NCBI RefSeq assembly: GCF_000711875.1
Contig: NZ_JONM01000008.1
Span: 1 to 64,000, forward strand
DNA length: 64,000 nt
Direction: 5' to 3'
Source of the DNA: Andreprevotia chitinilytica DSM 18519
GTDB taxonomy: Bacteria; Pseudomonadota; Gammaproteobacteria; Burkholderiales; Chitinibacteraceae
Of the stretch, positions 1 through 6,840 are shown in pieces. The position numbers and the translations under genes are program-made. Every line of letters begins with the position of its first letter. The first letter of the stretch is position 1. The notes under the pieces were generated by a model that worked only from the letters and a program-made list of their open reading frames with translations, was not told the origin of the DNA and did no database searches.

Positions 1-164
1 AGGGGTCGGCGGGAGCGATCCTGCAACCCGGCGGCGCCGTGTTCAGCGAAGCGGGCCAGCCATTTGTAGCCGGTCTTGGGGCTGATGTTGAAGGCGTGGC
101 ACAGCGCACGGACATTGGCGCCGGGGGCTTGGGCCAGCAAGACGAATTCGTGGCGTGAGGACAT
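1..164 (-). CDS. IS481-family transposase, N-terminal fragment (partial)
   Basis: The first 54 codons of a transposase are visible; the rest runs off the left edge. The residues form a helix-turn-helix segment ('ALCHAFNISPKTGYKWLARF' at about 22-41) followed by an 'HGAAGLQDRSRRP' stretch, the pattern of the DNA-binding leader domain of IS481-type DDE transposases. The ATG at 164 is preceded by a strong GGAAGGAG ribosome binding site. The DDE catalytic domain cannot be seen, so family assignment rests on the leader and the element end. Confidence 0.65.
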   Translation of the reverse strand, partial: MSSRHEFVLLAQAPGANVRALCHAFNISPKTGYKWLARFAEHGAAGLQDRSRRP

Positions 165-277
165 GGTGGAATACTCCTTCCAAGGCATCGCCTGCTCCTG
201 TGAATGGTAAGGCGATGATCATAAAAGGTGTTACCCATGTCTCCCGACAAGTGTTACCTATGTCTCCCGGCTGAACA
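1..277 (-). mobile_element. Truncated IS481-type insertion sequence, 5' end only
   Basis: The interval holds the start of a transposase gene reading out of the window and, upstream of it, a probable element terminus. On the minus strand the terminus reads TGTTCAGCCGGGAGACATAG from 277 inward. It contains two near-identical direct repeats, GTGTTACC(C/T)ATGTCTCCCG on the plus strand at about 229-247 and 251-269, 22 bp apart. Repeated ends of this kind are usual transposase-binding sites in IS481-like elements. The distal end and any target duplication lie outside the window. The 277 boundary is inferred from the repeat pattern alone. Confidence 0.65.
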
Positions 278-390
278 CTGCGCTCAACCCAACCTACCGA
301 TGGCGATGGGTTTTCATGGCGGCAGGTAGAGCGACAGGCAAGTGAGATAACACCACCGGTATGACAAGAGGTTTCGGCTAGAATGGTCGA

Positions 391-1836
391 ATGCGTCTGA
401 CATCAATCAGAACTACCTTATTTTTCATGGGTTTGGGGCTGGCCACCGTGCCGGCCTCTTCCGTCTGGGCCGCCCGGCATGCCAAGGCCAAAGTGGCCAA
501 GGCGGCGCACAAGCCCGTGGCAGCTGCCGAAAATCCACAGCCGGATGCTGCACCAGCGAGCGAACTCGGTGATGCACCCTTCGACCCAGCCAAGCCGCCT
601 GCGCGTCTACGGGTGCTGGTGGCGCAGGGCGCATCAACCTATTTCATCGCCAAGGGCAAGCCGCACGGTGTCGAATACGCCATGCTGCTGGAGCTGGAAA
701 AATTCCTGAACAAGCAAAAAGCCAAGGGCGCGCAGGCGGTCAAGCTGCAGCTGATTCCGGTCGACTCCGGCGAGTTGATCCCGATGCTGAAGAATGGCGA
801 AGGTGATATCGCAGCCGGCCTGATGCCGGTGAACGACGCCGCCAAAACCCTCGTCGCCTTCACCCAACCGTATCTGACCGACCGCTGGTGCGTGGCGCAG
901 AACCGTAATGCGCCAGCGACGGATGAACCCTTCGACAAGTTGCTGCTGCCCGGTGCCAGCTACGGCAAGCGGGTGCTGGAAGACAGCGGCAAGTCGTATG
1001 AGGAAGCCCCGCTCGGCAGCAGCAGCGAAAAGCTGCTCGGCGGCCTGAACAAGCCGGGCGCGGACGGCAAAGCCACACTGGCAAGCCGCTACGTGCTCGA
1101 TCTGTGGAGCAAGCGCTTTCCCAATGTGAAGGTCGGCAACTGTATCGATCAGCCGGGCTCGGTGGCTTGGGCGGTTTCGAAAGACCAACCGGTGCTGAAA
1201 GACACGCTGGACCGCTTCATCACCCAGCAAGGCCCGAAACTGGCCGAAACAGCGGCGAAGGTCACCCAGCGTTACCTCTCTGACGATGGCGCGGTGCCGA
1301 CGCCGACCCAGATCGACCCGATCGACAAACTCGGCTTCTTCGCCCCGGCTTTTCAGTTGGTTGCCAGTGCCAATAACCTTGATTGGCTATTGCTCGCCGC
1401 CATCGGCCAGCGCGAAACCAAGCTCACGCCGATGGTGCGCAAGAACGGCGGCCCCACCGGAGTGATGCAGGTCAATCCACAAACGGCGCGCAAGATGGGC
1501 GTGACCGATCCGCACGGCAATGAAGGCAATATCACTGCCGCCGGGCGTTACCTTGCCTATCTGCGGCGGCTGTTCGACAACGCCGGCGTGTCAGACGATG
1601 ACCAGCTGTATTTCATGATTGCCGCCTACAACGCCGGCGAAGGCCGCATCCAGCAACTACGCCGCCAAGCCGCCAAACAAGGATTGGACCCGAACCGCTG
1701 GCAGGGCAACGTCGAAACCGTCGCCCGCAAGAGCGTCGGCCCGCGCTTGCTGGATTACGTGAATACGGTCAGCCGCTATTACCTGGCGTATCAAAAGGCG
1801 GGCAAGGGCGCGGCGAGCGACGTAGCGGCGAAGTGA
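391..1836 (+). CDS. mltF: MltF-like membrane-bound lytic transglycosylase
   Basis: This 481-residue exported enzyme would cleave peptidoglycan glycan strands in the periplasm. It has an N-terminal signal sequence (about residues 1-28, ending VWA), a family 3 solute-binding-like domain (about 50-300) and a C-terminal SLT lysozyme-like domain (about 315-470). The SLT domain shows the expected motifs: 'IGQRETKL' with candidate catalytic Glu342, 'GPTGVMQVNP', and 'AAYNAGEGRI'. The two-domain order is that of MltF. No good Shine-Dalgarno precedes the ATG, but no better in-frame start exists. It converges on the pigment operon, with a GC-rich palindromic element between them. Confidence 0.85.
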   Translation: MRLTSIRTTLFFMGLGLATVPASSVWAARHAKAKVAKAAHKPVAAAENPQPDAAPASELGDAPFDPAKPPARLRVLVAQGASTYFIAKGKPHGVEYAMLLELEKFLNKQKAKGAQAVKLQLIPVDSGELIPMLKNGEGDIAAGLMPVNDAAKTLVAFTQPYLTDRWCVAQNRNAPATDEPFDKLLLPGASYGKRVLEDSGKSYEEAPLGSSSEKLLGGLNKPGADGKATLASRYVLDLWSKRFPNVKVGNCIDQPGSVAWAVSKDQPVLKDTLDRFITQQGPKLAETAAKVTQRYLSDDGAVPTPTQIDPIDKLGFFAPAFQLVASANNLDWLLLAAIGQRETKLTPMVRKNGGPTGVMQVNPQTARKMGVTDPHGNEGNITAAGRYLAYLRRLFDNAGVSDDDQLYFMIAAYNAGEGRIQQLRRQAAKQGLDPNRWQGNVETVARKSVGPRLLDYVNTVSRYYLAYQKAGKGAASDVAAK

Positions 1837-1859
1837 TCGCGCAATCTTCCGCACGAGCC

Positions 1860-2020
1860 GTAGCCCGGACGGCATTGCCGGCCGGGGCCGCTATGTGAAT
1901 GCCCCCGGGCCCGGGGGCGCTATGTAACCAACTTCCGGCCGGGGCCGCTGTGTGAGCAACCTCCGGCGGGGGGGCCTTAGCCAGCATCACATCCCCGGCC
2001 GGCAAAGCCGTCCGGGCTAC
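1860..2020. repeat. GC-rich repeat element with 28-bp terminal inverted repeats
   Basis: Between two convergent genes lie 28-bp inverted arms at 1860-1887 and 1993-2020, which pair with one mismatch. Inside them is a degenerate tandem array with a 28-29 bp period; the motif CT(A/G)TGTGA-like recurs at 1891, 1920 and 1948, each followed by a C/G-rich block. The right arm overlaps the last codon region of the phosphopantetheinyl transferase gene. The structure could form a long hairpin and might act as a bidirectional terminator or be a non-autonomous mobile repeat. Confidence 0.7.
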
Positions 2021-2664
2021 GGTGGGACGCCAATATCCAGCAGCGCCAACTCGCATGGCTGCGGCCCGACAACCGTAATGCGATACGAGCCATGCATCGC
2101 GCTGGCCCAGCCCCATGCCGGTGAGATGTCTTCGTTGGTCAGCAGGCTGTCTCCGCCGACAACATGTTCACGCAACCCCGCTTTGAACGCTGCTTCCCGC
2201 AAAGTCCACAGCAGAAAGAAACGCCGCTTGGCCTCAATGGCATCTGCTTGGGCAATCCATTGCGCTTCATCGGCATGAAAGGCATGGGCCGAGAGCGCAA
2301 TCGCATCGCGCTTTCTGGTGCAGTTCTCGATATCCAGCCCATAGCGATCCGCATTGACCGTGGCGGCAACAAGATCGCCGCTATGCGAGATGCTGCCCTG
2401 CAATTCCGGTGCGGTGGCAAAGACGGGATAAAGCGCACCCTCAACGATATCGACTAACGGATAGTCCCGGCCCAATTGGCGGGCAGCAGCTTGTGCCAAT
2501 AACACCCGCCCGAGGATGAATTGCTTGCGGCGCACGGGGGCGTGGATTTGGGCGAGGCGGGTTTGGCTGGATTCCGACAGCTGCGCGATATCGGGTAGGT
2601 GCGCTGCACGATCCGAACGGCTATCGATCAGCAGCACAGTCAGAGCCGCAGGCAGCGTGGTCAC
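2017..2664 (-). CDS. 4'-phosphopantetheinyl transferase (Sfp/AcpT type) of the aryl polyene operon
   Basis: A 215-residue protein that would transfer phosphopantetheine from CoA to the acyl carrier protein of this cluster. It shows 'SISHS' (about 91-95), 'GLDIE' (109-113, the Mg-binding Asp) and 'WTLREAAFKA' (153-162, with Glu157), the three signatures of the superfamily. I start it at a GTG at 2664 whose GTGA overlaps the stop of the preceding ketoreductase. The longer open frame to 2850 only reads across that gene and has no family similarity. It is the last gene of the operon. Confidence 0.85.
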   Translation of the reverse strand: MTTLPAALTVLLIDSRSDRAAHLPDIAQLSESSQTRLAQIHAPVRRKQFILGRVLLAQAAARQLGRDYPLVDIVEGALYPVFATAPELQGSISHSGDLVAATVNADRYGLDIENCTRKRDAIALSAHAFHADEAQWIAQADAIEAKRRFFLLWTLREAAFKAGLREHVVGGDSLLTNEDISPAWGWASAMHGSYRITVVGPQPCELALLDIGVPP

Positions 2665-3383
2665 GCCAACCCACCGTTCACCGAAATCACCTGCCGCGTG
2701 ATGTAGCCGGCATCCGGCGACAGCAAAAAGCTCACTGCCGCCGCGACTTCCTCCGGCCGCCCGACCCGTTGTGCCGGGATCATTTTCATTGCCTGTTCCA
2801 GCACCAGCGGATCGACCATTTCGGTCTCGATCAGCCCCGGCGCGACGCAATTGACGGTGATGTTGCGCTTGGCCAGTTCCAGCGCCAGCGCCTTGGCCGC
2901 GCCGATGATGCCTGCCTTGGCGGCGCTGTAATTCACTTGGCCGCGATTACCGATCAGGCCGGAAACCGACGACAGCGCCACGATGCGGCCCGGCTTGCGG
3001 GTCTGGATCATCGGCATGGTCAGCGGGTGGAGTACGTTGTAGAAGGCGTCGAGGTTGGTGTGAATTACGCCGTCCCATTGCGCATCGGTCATGGCCGGAA
3101 ACGCGTTGTCGGCGGCGATGCCGGCATTGCAGACCACGCCATACGGTGCGCCATATTCGGCAACATCAGCCTCAAGTGCCGCGCGAGTGGCGGCCCGGTC
3201 GGCGACATCGAATTGCAGGATGCGGGCGTTACGTCCCAGCGCGACGATTTCGGCAGCGACGGCTTCGGCTTCATCGAGGCGGCTGCGGCAATGCAGGATG
3301 ACGTCGTAGCCATCACGTGCCAACCGCAAGGCGATGGCGCGGCCGATGCCACGACTGGAGCCGGTGACGAGGACGGTGCTCAA
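2661..3383 (-). CDS. 3-ketoacyl-ACP reductase, SDR family (ApeQ-like)
   Basis: A 240-residue short-chain dehydrogenase that would reduce the 3-keto group after each condensation in polyene elongation. It has the NADPH-binding 'TGSSRGIG' at 7-14, 'NAG' at 86-88, and the catalytic Ser138/139, Tyr152 and Lys156 in 'SSVSG...NYSAAK'. The C-terminus 'VISVNGGLA' is typical of FabG. ATGA and GTGA overlaps with both neighbours show tight translational coupling. Sequence alone would also fit fatty-acid FabG; the operon places it in pigment synthesis. Confidence 0.88.
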   Translation of the reverse strand: MSTVLVTGSSRGIGRAIALRLARDGYDVILHCRSRLDEAEAVAAEIVALGRNARILQFDVADRAATRAALEADVAEYGAPYGVVCNAGIAADNAFPAMTDAQWDGVIHTNLDAFYNVLHPLTMPMIQTRKPGRIVALSSVSGLIGNRGQVNYSAAKAGIIGAAKALALELAKRNITVNCVAPGLIETEMVDPLVLEQAMKMIPAQRVGRPEEVAAAVSFLLSPDAGYITRQVISVNGGLA

Positions 3384-3871
3384 GCTTGTTGCTCCTGATT
3401 GTTCTGCAGCAGGGTGTCGAAGTTGTCTGGTTGCAAGACGGAGAGCGTAGCCTCGGCGAGCAGCTTTCCATCGGCAGCGCGGATCTCACAAGCCATCATT
3501 GTCATGCCGTTGCCAGCGGCGAAGTCATGTTTGGCATGGATCGACAGCGGTTCGCCCAGCGCAAAACCGCTCACGTGACAGACGTATTTGCGGGTGCCAA
3601 GCAGCAGCCCCGGTTTCACCGGTTCGCCGCGTTCGCGTGCTTCCCACCCCGCCAGCGCCGCCATCGCTTGCGCCATGTATTCGATCCCGACCCACGCGCC
3701 GATCTGACCAGTATTGCAAAACAGCGAATCCGCCCGAGGGGTGACGCCTGCGACAATTTCGCCGGGCGCGAGGGCCAGCACCGCATCCAGCAAGCGCATC
3801 GGGCCGGAATGGGGGACGAGTTCGGCGATGGTCGGCAGATTGTTTGGTATGGGGTCTGGCACGGAGGTCAT
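3380..3871 (-). CDS. 3-hydroxyacyl-ACP dehydratase, hotdog fold (ApeP-like)
   Basis: A 163-residue single-domain protein of the FabZ-like hotdog family expected to dehydrate 3-hydroxyacyl-ACP intermediates to enoyl-ACP, leaving the double bonds that make the polyene. Visible features are 'LVPHSGPMRLLDAVLA' near the N-terminus and the central helix 'QIGAWVGIEYMAQAMAALAGW', both characteristic of ApeP-type dehydratases. It overlaps the ketosynthase stop and the reductase start by four bases each. No enoyl reductase is present in the operon, as expected if double bonds are retained. Confidence 0.82.
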   Translation of the reverse strand: MTSVPDPIPNNLPTIAELVPHSGPMRLLDAVLALAPGEIVAGVTPRADSLFCNTGQIGAWVGIEYMAQAMAALAGWEARERGEPVKPGLLLGTRKYVCHVSGFALGEPLSIHAKHDFAAGNGMTMMACEIRAADGKLLAEATLSVLQPDNFDTLLQNNQEQQA

Positions 3872-5052
3872 CGGGTCAGCACCAGCGCAATATTGTTGCC
3901 GCCAAAGGCAAACGAATTCGATAGCGCGGCGCGGATTTCGCCAGTCTGGCCAACGTTGACCAGCGGCAGTGCTGGCAGGGCCGGATCAGCGACGCCGTCC
4001 CACACATGCGGTGGTAGGCGGTGCTCGGCATCGGTCAGCGCCAGCCAGCAGAAGGCGGCTTCGATTGCACCGGCCGCACCGAGCGTATGGCCGGTTAGCG
4101 ACTTGGTTGAGCTGGCCGGCACACCCGGCAGCATGCCGGTGACGGTGAGGGCTTCCATTGCATCGTTTTGTGGTGTGGCTGTGCCGTGCAGATTGACGTA
4201 GCCGATGTCGGTCGCACTGAGATTGGCGCGGGCCAGCGCTTGGGTGATGGCCGCGATTGCCCCGGCCCCGGTCGGGTCTGGCGCGGAAATATGGTGGGCA
4301 TCGGAGGTCTCGCCCCAACCGGCCAGTTGCACTGCGCCATCGTCGGGTTCGCGGCTCATCACGAACAAGGCTGCGCCTTCACCGATGTTGATGCCGCAGC
4401 GGGTGGCGGAAAACGGCCGGCAACGCGCTGCATCGACCGCCTCCAGTGACGAAAACCCGGCGATGGTAAATCGCGCCAAGGTATCGACACCGCCCGCCAA
4501 AACAACATCGGCCAAGCCGGCTTGCAGTAGTCGTGCGCCGCTGGCCAACGCCTTGGCGCTCGATGTGCAGGCGGTAGAAACGCAATACGCTGGCCCGCGC
4601 GTACCCAACTCGTATTGCAGCAGGGCCGCCGGCCCACCCAACTCTTGTTGCGCGTAATCGAACGCTGGAGGGAACTGGCCCGTGGTGGTGTGGGCCGCTA
4701 TGGCAGCTTCGCCCTCGGCGATACCTGAGGTGCTGGTGCCAAGCACGATGGCGATGCGTTCTGGCGGTACGCCGGCACACAGCCGATCCAGTTCGGGGCG
4801 GATTTGCGCCAGCGCAGCCAGCAACACCGCGTTGTTGCGCGAGCGCAGGCCGATAGGCAGATGCGCGACGCTGGGGAGCGCTGCATCGATTAGCCCGAGC
4901 GTCAGCGTGCGACCGGGGCTGTAGGCATCCGTCTGTTGCATGCCGGGGCTGCTGCCGCTGAACAGATTGTGGCGCACGGTGGCCACGTCGTTGCCCAGCG
5001 CGCAGAGCAGGCCCAAGGCATTGAGATAAACGGGAGGGCGGGATGCGGTCAT
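3868..5052 (-). CDS. Beta-ketoacyl-ACP synthase (FabF/ApeO-like)
   Basis: A 394-residue condensing enzyme of the thiolase fold that would extend the aryl polyene chain with malonyl units. The active-site Cys162 lies in 'VSTACTSSAKAL', and the two catalytic histidines lie in 'NLHGTATPQND' and 'KSLTGHTLGAAGAIEA'. The Gly-rich C-terminus 'NSFAFGGNNIALVL' also fits. The second ketosynthase of the operon (16349-17107) is a shorter chain-length-factor type, so this is probably the catalytic partner. It starts 10 bp after the lipoprotein gene. Confidence 0.9.
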   Translation of the reverse strand: MTASRPPVYLNALGLLCALGNDVATVRHNLFSGSSPGMQQTDAYSPGRTLTLGLIDAALPSVAHLPIGLRSRNNAVLLAALAQIRPELDRLCAGVPPERIAIVLGTSTSGIAEGEAAIAAHTTTGQFPPAFDYAQQELGGPAALLQYELGTRGPAYCVSTACTSSAKALASGARLLQAGLADVVLAGGVDTLARFTIAGFSSLEAVDAARCRPFSATRCGINIGEGAALFVMSREPDDGAVQLAGWGETSDAHHISAPDPTGAGAIAAITQALARANLSATDIGYVNLHGTATPQNDAMEALTVTGMLPGVPASSTKSLTGHTLGAAGAIEAAFCWLALTDAEHRLPPHVWDGVADPALPALPLVNVGQTGEIRAALSNSFAFGGNNIALVLTR

Positions 5053-5062
5053 TCGAAGTCGC

Positions 5063-5614
5063 TCATTCGGAATCGGTCGCGGCGGAGTCGATGGTCAATA
5101 TATAGCCCGCATCGCGGTGTTCCAGCTTGATGCGGCTGGCCCACGGTGCTTGGGCGGCGGGCGGATTGCCGGATAAGTAGGTCACCACGGCGACGATCTG
5201 ACCGTTGCGCAGCAAGGTGCGCGTGTTGCCGACCGCATCGACGCTCCAGCCGCTTGGCAATGCGGCACGCAATGCATCGAGCGGGGTATAGGCCAGCAAC
5301 AGGTCGTTGATGAGCTGCTCTGGCGGCAGCTTGAACGGCACGCTGCCTTTTTCGGCCTGTAGCGTGTCGCCGTCATAATCGAGGCTTAGCGCACGCAGGC
5401 CGAGTGCCATCAACACCACGCGCAGATGGTTGCTGTCGATCTCGGTGGCGGCGTCGATGGTCCAATGCTGGCCGGCGGCATCGATGCTGATCTGCTGGGC
5501 CATCGTGCGATCCGGGCCCAGCGATGATGGTGCAACGTGCCAGAGCGCGGGCGTGGTCAGCGCTGCGCATGCGGCCAGCGCTAGCGCCGCCAGTGCCATC
5601 AATCCGGCGCGCAT
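5063..5614 (-). CDS. DUF3261-type lipoprotein of the aryl polyene cluster
   Basis: About 183 residues. The start is placed at the ATG at 5614, giving a lipoprotein signal 'MRAGLMALAALALAACAAL' with a lipobox ending at Cys16. The mature part is a compact, mostly beta-predicted domain including 'GSVPFKLPPEQLINDLLLAYTPLDALRAALP'. DUF3261 proteins accompany aryl polyene clusters, and a role in moving the pigment to the outer membrane is plausible, but the function is not established. It overlaps the end of the flavoprotein gene by 16 bases. Confidence 0.7.
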   Translation of the reverse strand: MRAGLMALAALALAACAALTTPALWHVAPSSLGPDRTMAQQISIDAAGQHWTIDAATEIDSNHLRVVLMALGLRALSLDYDGDTLQAEKGSVPFKLPPEQLINDLLLAYTPLDALRAALPSGWSVDAVGNTRTLLRNGQIVAVVTYLSGNPPAAQAPWASRIKLEHRDAGYILTIDSAATDSE

Positions 5615-6840
5615 GCTTTCACCAAGGCATTCAACCAGCGCTCCGGCTGCTGCACGCACGGGTTGGTCTGATCCCATGCATAGCCGGCCAGAATGGCGGA
5701 GATCATCCGGCGGATATCAGCGTTTTTGTCCTTGTAGAAGATCAACTGCTGGAAGCGGCCGTCGTACCACGCGTTGACGAAGGCGCGGAAGGTATCGACA
5801 CCGCGTTTGAGCGGCACGGCATATTCGCTTTGCCAATCCACCGTTTCACCGTTGAACTGGCGCGCCAGCAAGCCTGCGGCCAGATGCGCCGAGGTCATGG
5901 CGATGGTTACGCCGCTGGAAAACACCGGGTCGAGGAATTCGCCGGCGTTGCCCAGCAGCGCGTAGTGCTGGCCCCACAAGGATTTGACGTTGGCCGCATA
6001 GCCGCTGATATGCCGCGCTGGCGTGTCCCATGTTGCATTTGCCAGCAAGGTGGCGAGTGACGGGTCTTCGTTCACCAGTGCCTGCAATCGTTCGGTATCA
6101 CTGCCGGTGTAGCGATCCAGAAACGGTTGCGCGGCGACGACGCCGAGCGAGCAGCGGCCATTTGAAAACGGAATCAGCCAGTACCACACGTCCTGATGTT
6201 CAGGGTGGATGGTGACGCGGATCTTGTTGCGATCGAACGTACCCAGGGGAATGCCATCCGCAATATGGGTGAAGATCGCGCCACGCACCGGGAAGTCGGA
6301 TGGTGTTTCCAGATCGAGCAGGCGTGGCAGGGTGCGGCCGAAACCGCTGGCGTCGAGCACGAAGGCTGCTTCGATCTCGTAGTCGTTGCCATCCGCATCG
6401 CGCACTTTCAGCCACGGCGCGTCGCCTTCCACATGCGCTTCCAACACTGTATGCCGGTAGCGGATATCCGCACCTTGCCTGGCTGCGCCATCAGCCAGCA
6501 CCTTGTCGAAGGTGGCGCGCTGCACCTGATAGGTGGTGCCCCAGCCGGCAGAGAATTTGTCGCGAAAATCGAAATCGGTGTAGTCGTCACCGCAGACGAA
6601 TGCCGCACCGTTCTTGTACTGGAAGCCGGCTTCGACCACGTCTTGCAGCAAGCCGGCTTTCTCGATCCATTCCATGCATTGGGGCAGCAGACTCTCGCCA
6701 ATCGAAAAGCGCGGGAAGGTTTCCTTTTCCAGCACCACCACGTGCCGGCCTTGCCGACGCAAGAGCGCCGCGGCGACAGCACCGGCCGGGCCTGCACCGA
6801 TCACCAGCACATCGGTTTGTTCGCGGGGTTTACTGCTCAT
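5599..6840 (-). CDS. FAD-dependent oxidoreductase with flavin-halogenase-like motifs
   Basis: A 413-residue flavoprotein. The N-terminal Rossmann motif 'GAGPAG' (15-20) and 'DASGFGRTLP' (163-172) show FAD binding. It also carries 'YKNGAAF' (about 75-81, Lys76) and 'WYWLIP' (219-224), which fits the WxWxIP motif of flavin-dependent halogenases. Members of this family in aryl polyene clusters are usually annotated simply as NAD(P)/FAD-dependent oxidoreductases. Halogenation of the aryl head is possible by analogy with brominated xanthomonadins, but oxidation or hydroxylation cannot be excluded. Its start overlaps the exporter gene by 11 bases. Confidence 0.8.
   Translation of the reverse strand: MSSKPREQTDVLVIGAGPAGAVAAALLRRQGRHVVVLEKETFPRFSIGESLLPQCMEWIEKAGLLQDVVEAGFQYKNGAAFVCGDDYTDFDFRDKFSAGWGTTYQVQRATFDKVLADGAARQGADIRYRHTVLEAHVEGDAPWLKVRDADGNDYEIEAAFVLDASGFGRTLPRLLDLETPSDFPVRGAIFTHIADGIPLGTFDRNKIRVTIHPEHQDVWYWLIPFSNGRCSLGVVAAQPFLDRYTGSDTERLQALVNEDPSLATLLANATWDTPARHISGYAANVKSLWGQHYALLGNAGEFLDPVFSSGVTIAMTSAHLAAGLLARQFNGETVDWQSEYAVPLKRGVDTFRAFVNAWYDGRFQQLIFYKDKNADIRRMISAILAGYAWDQTNPCVQQPERWLNALVKACAPD

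Noticed and set aside
2665-2850. Upstream extension of the phosphopantetheinyl transferase frame
   Set aside because: It overlaps the ketoreductase gene completely, has no family similarity, and a GTGA-coupled start is available.
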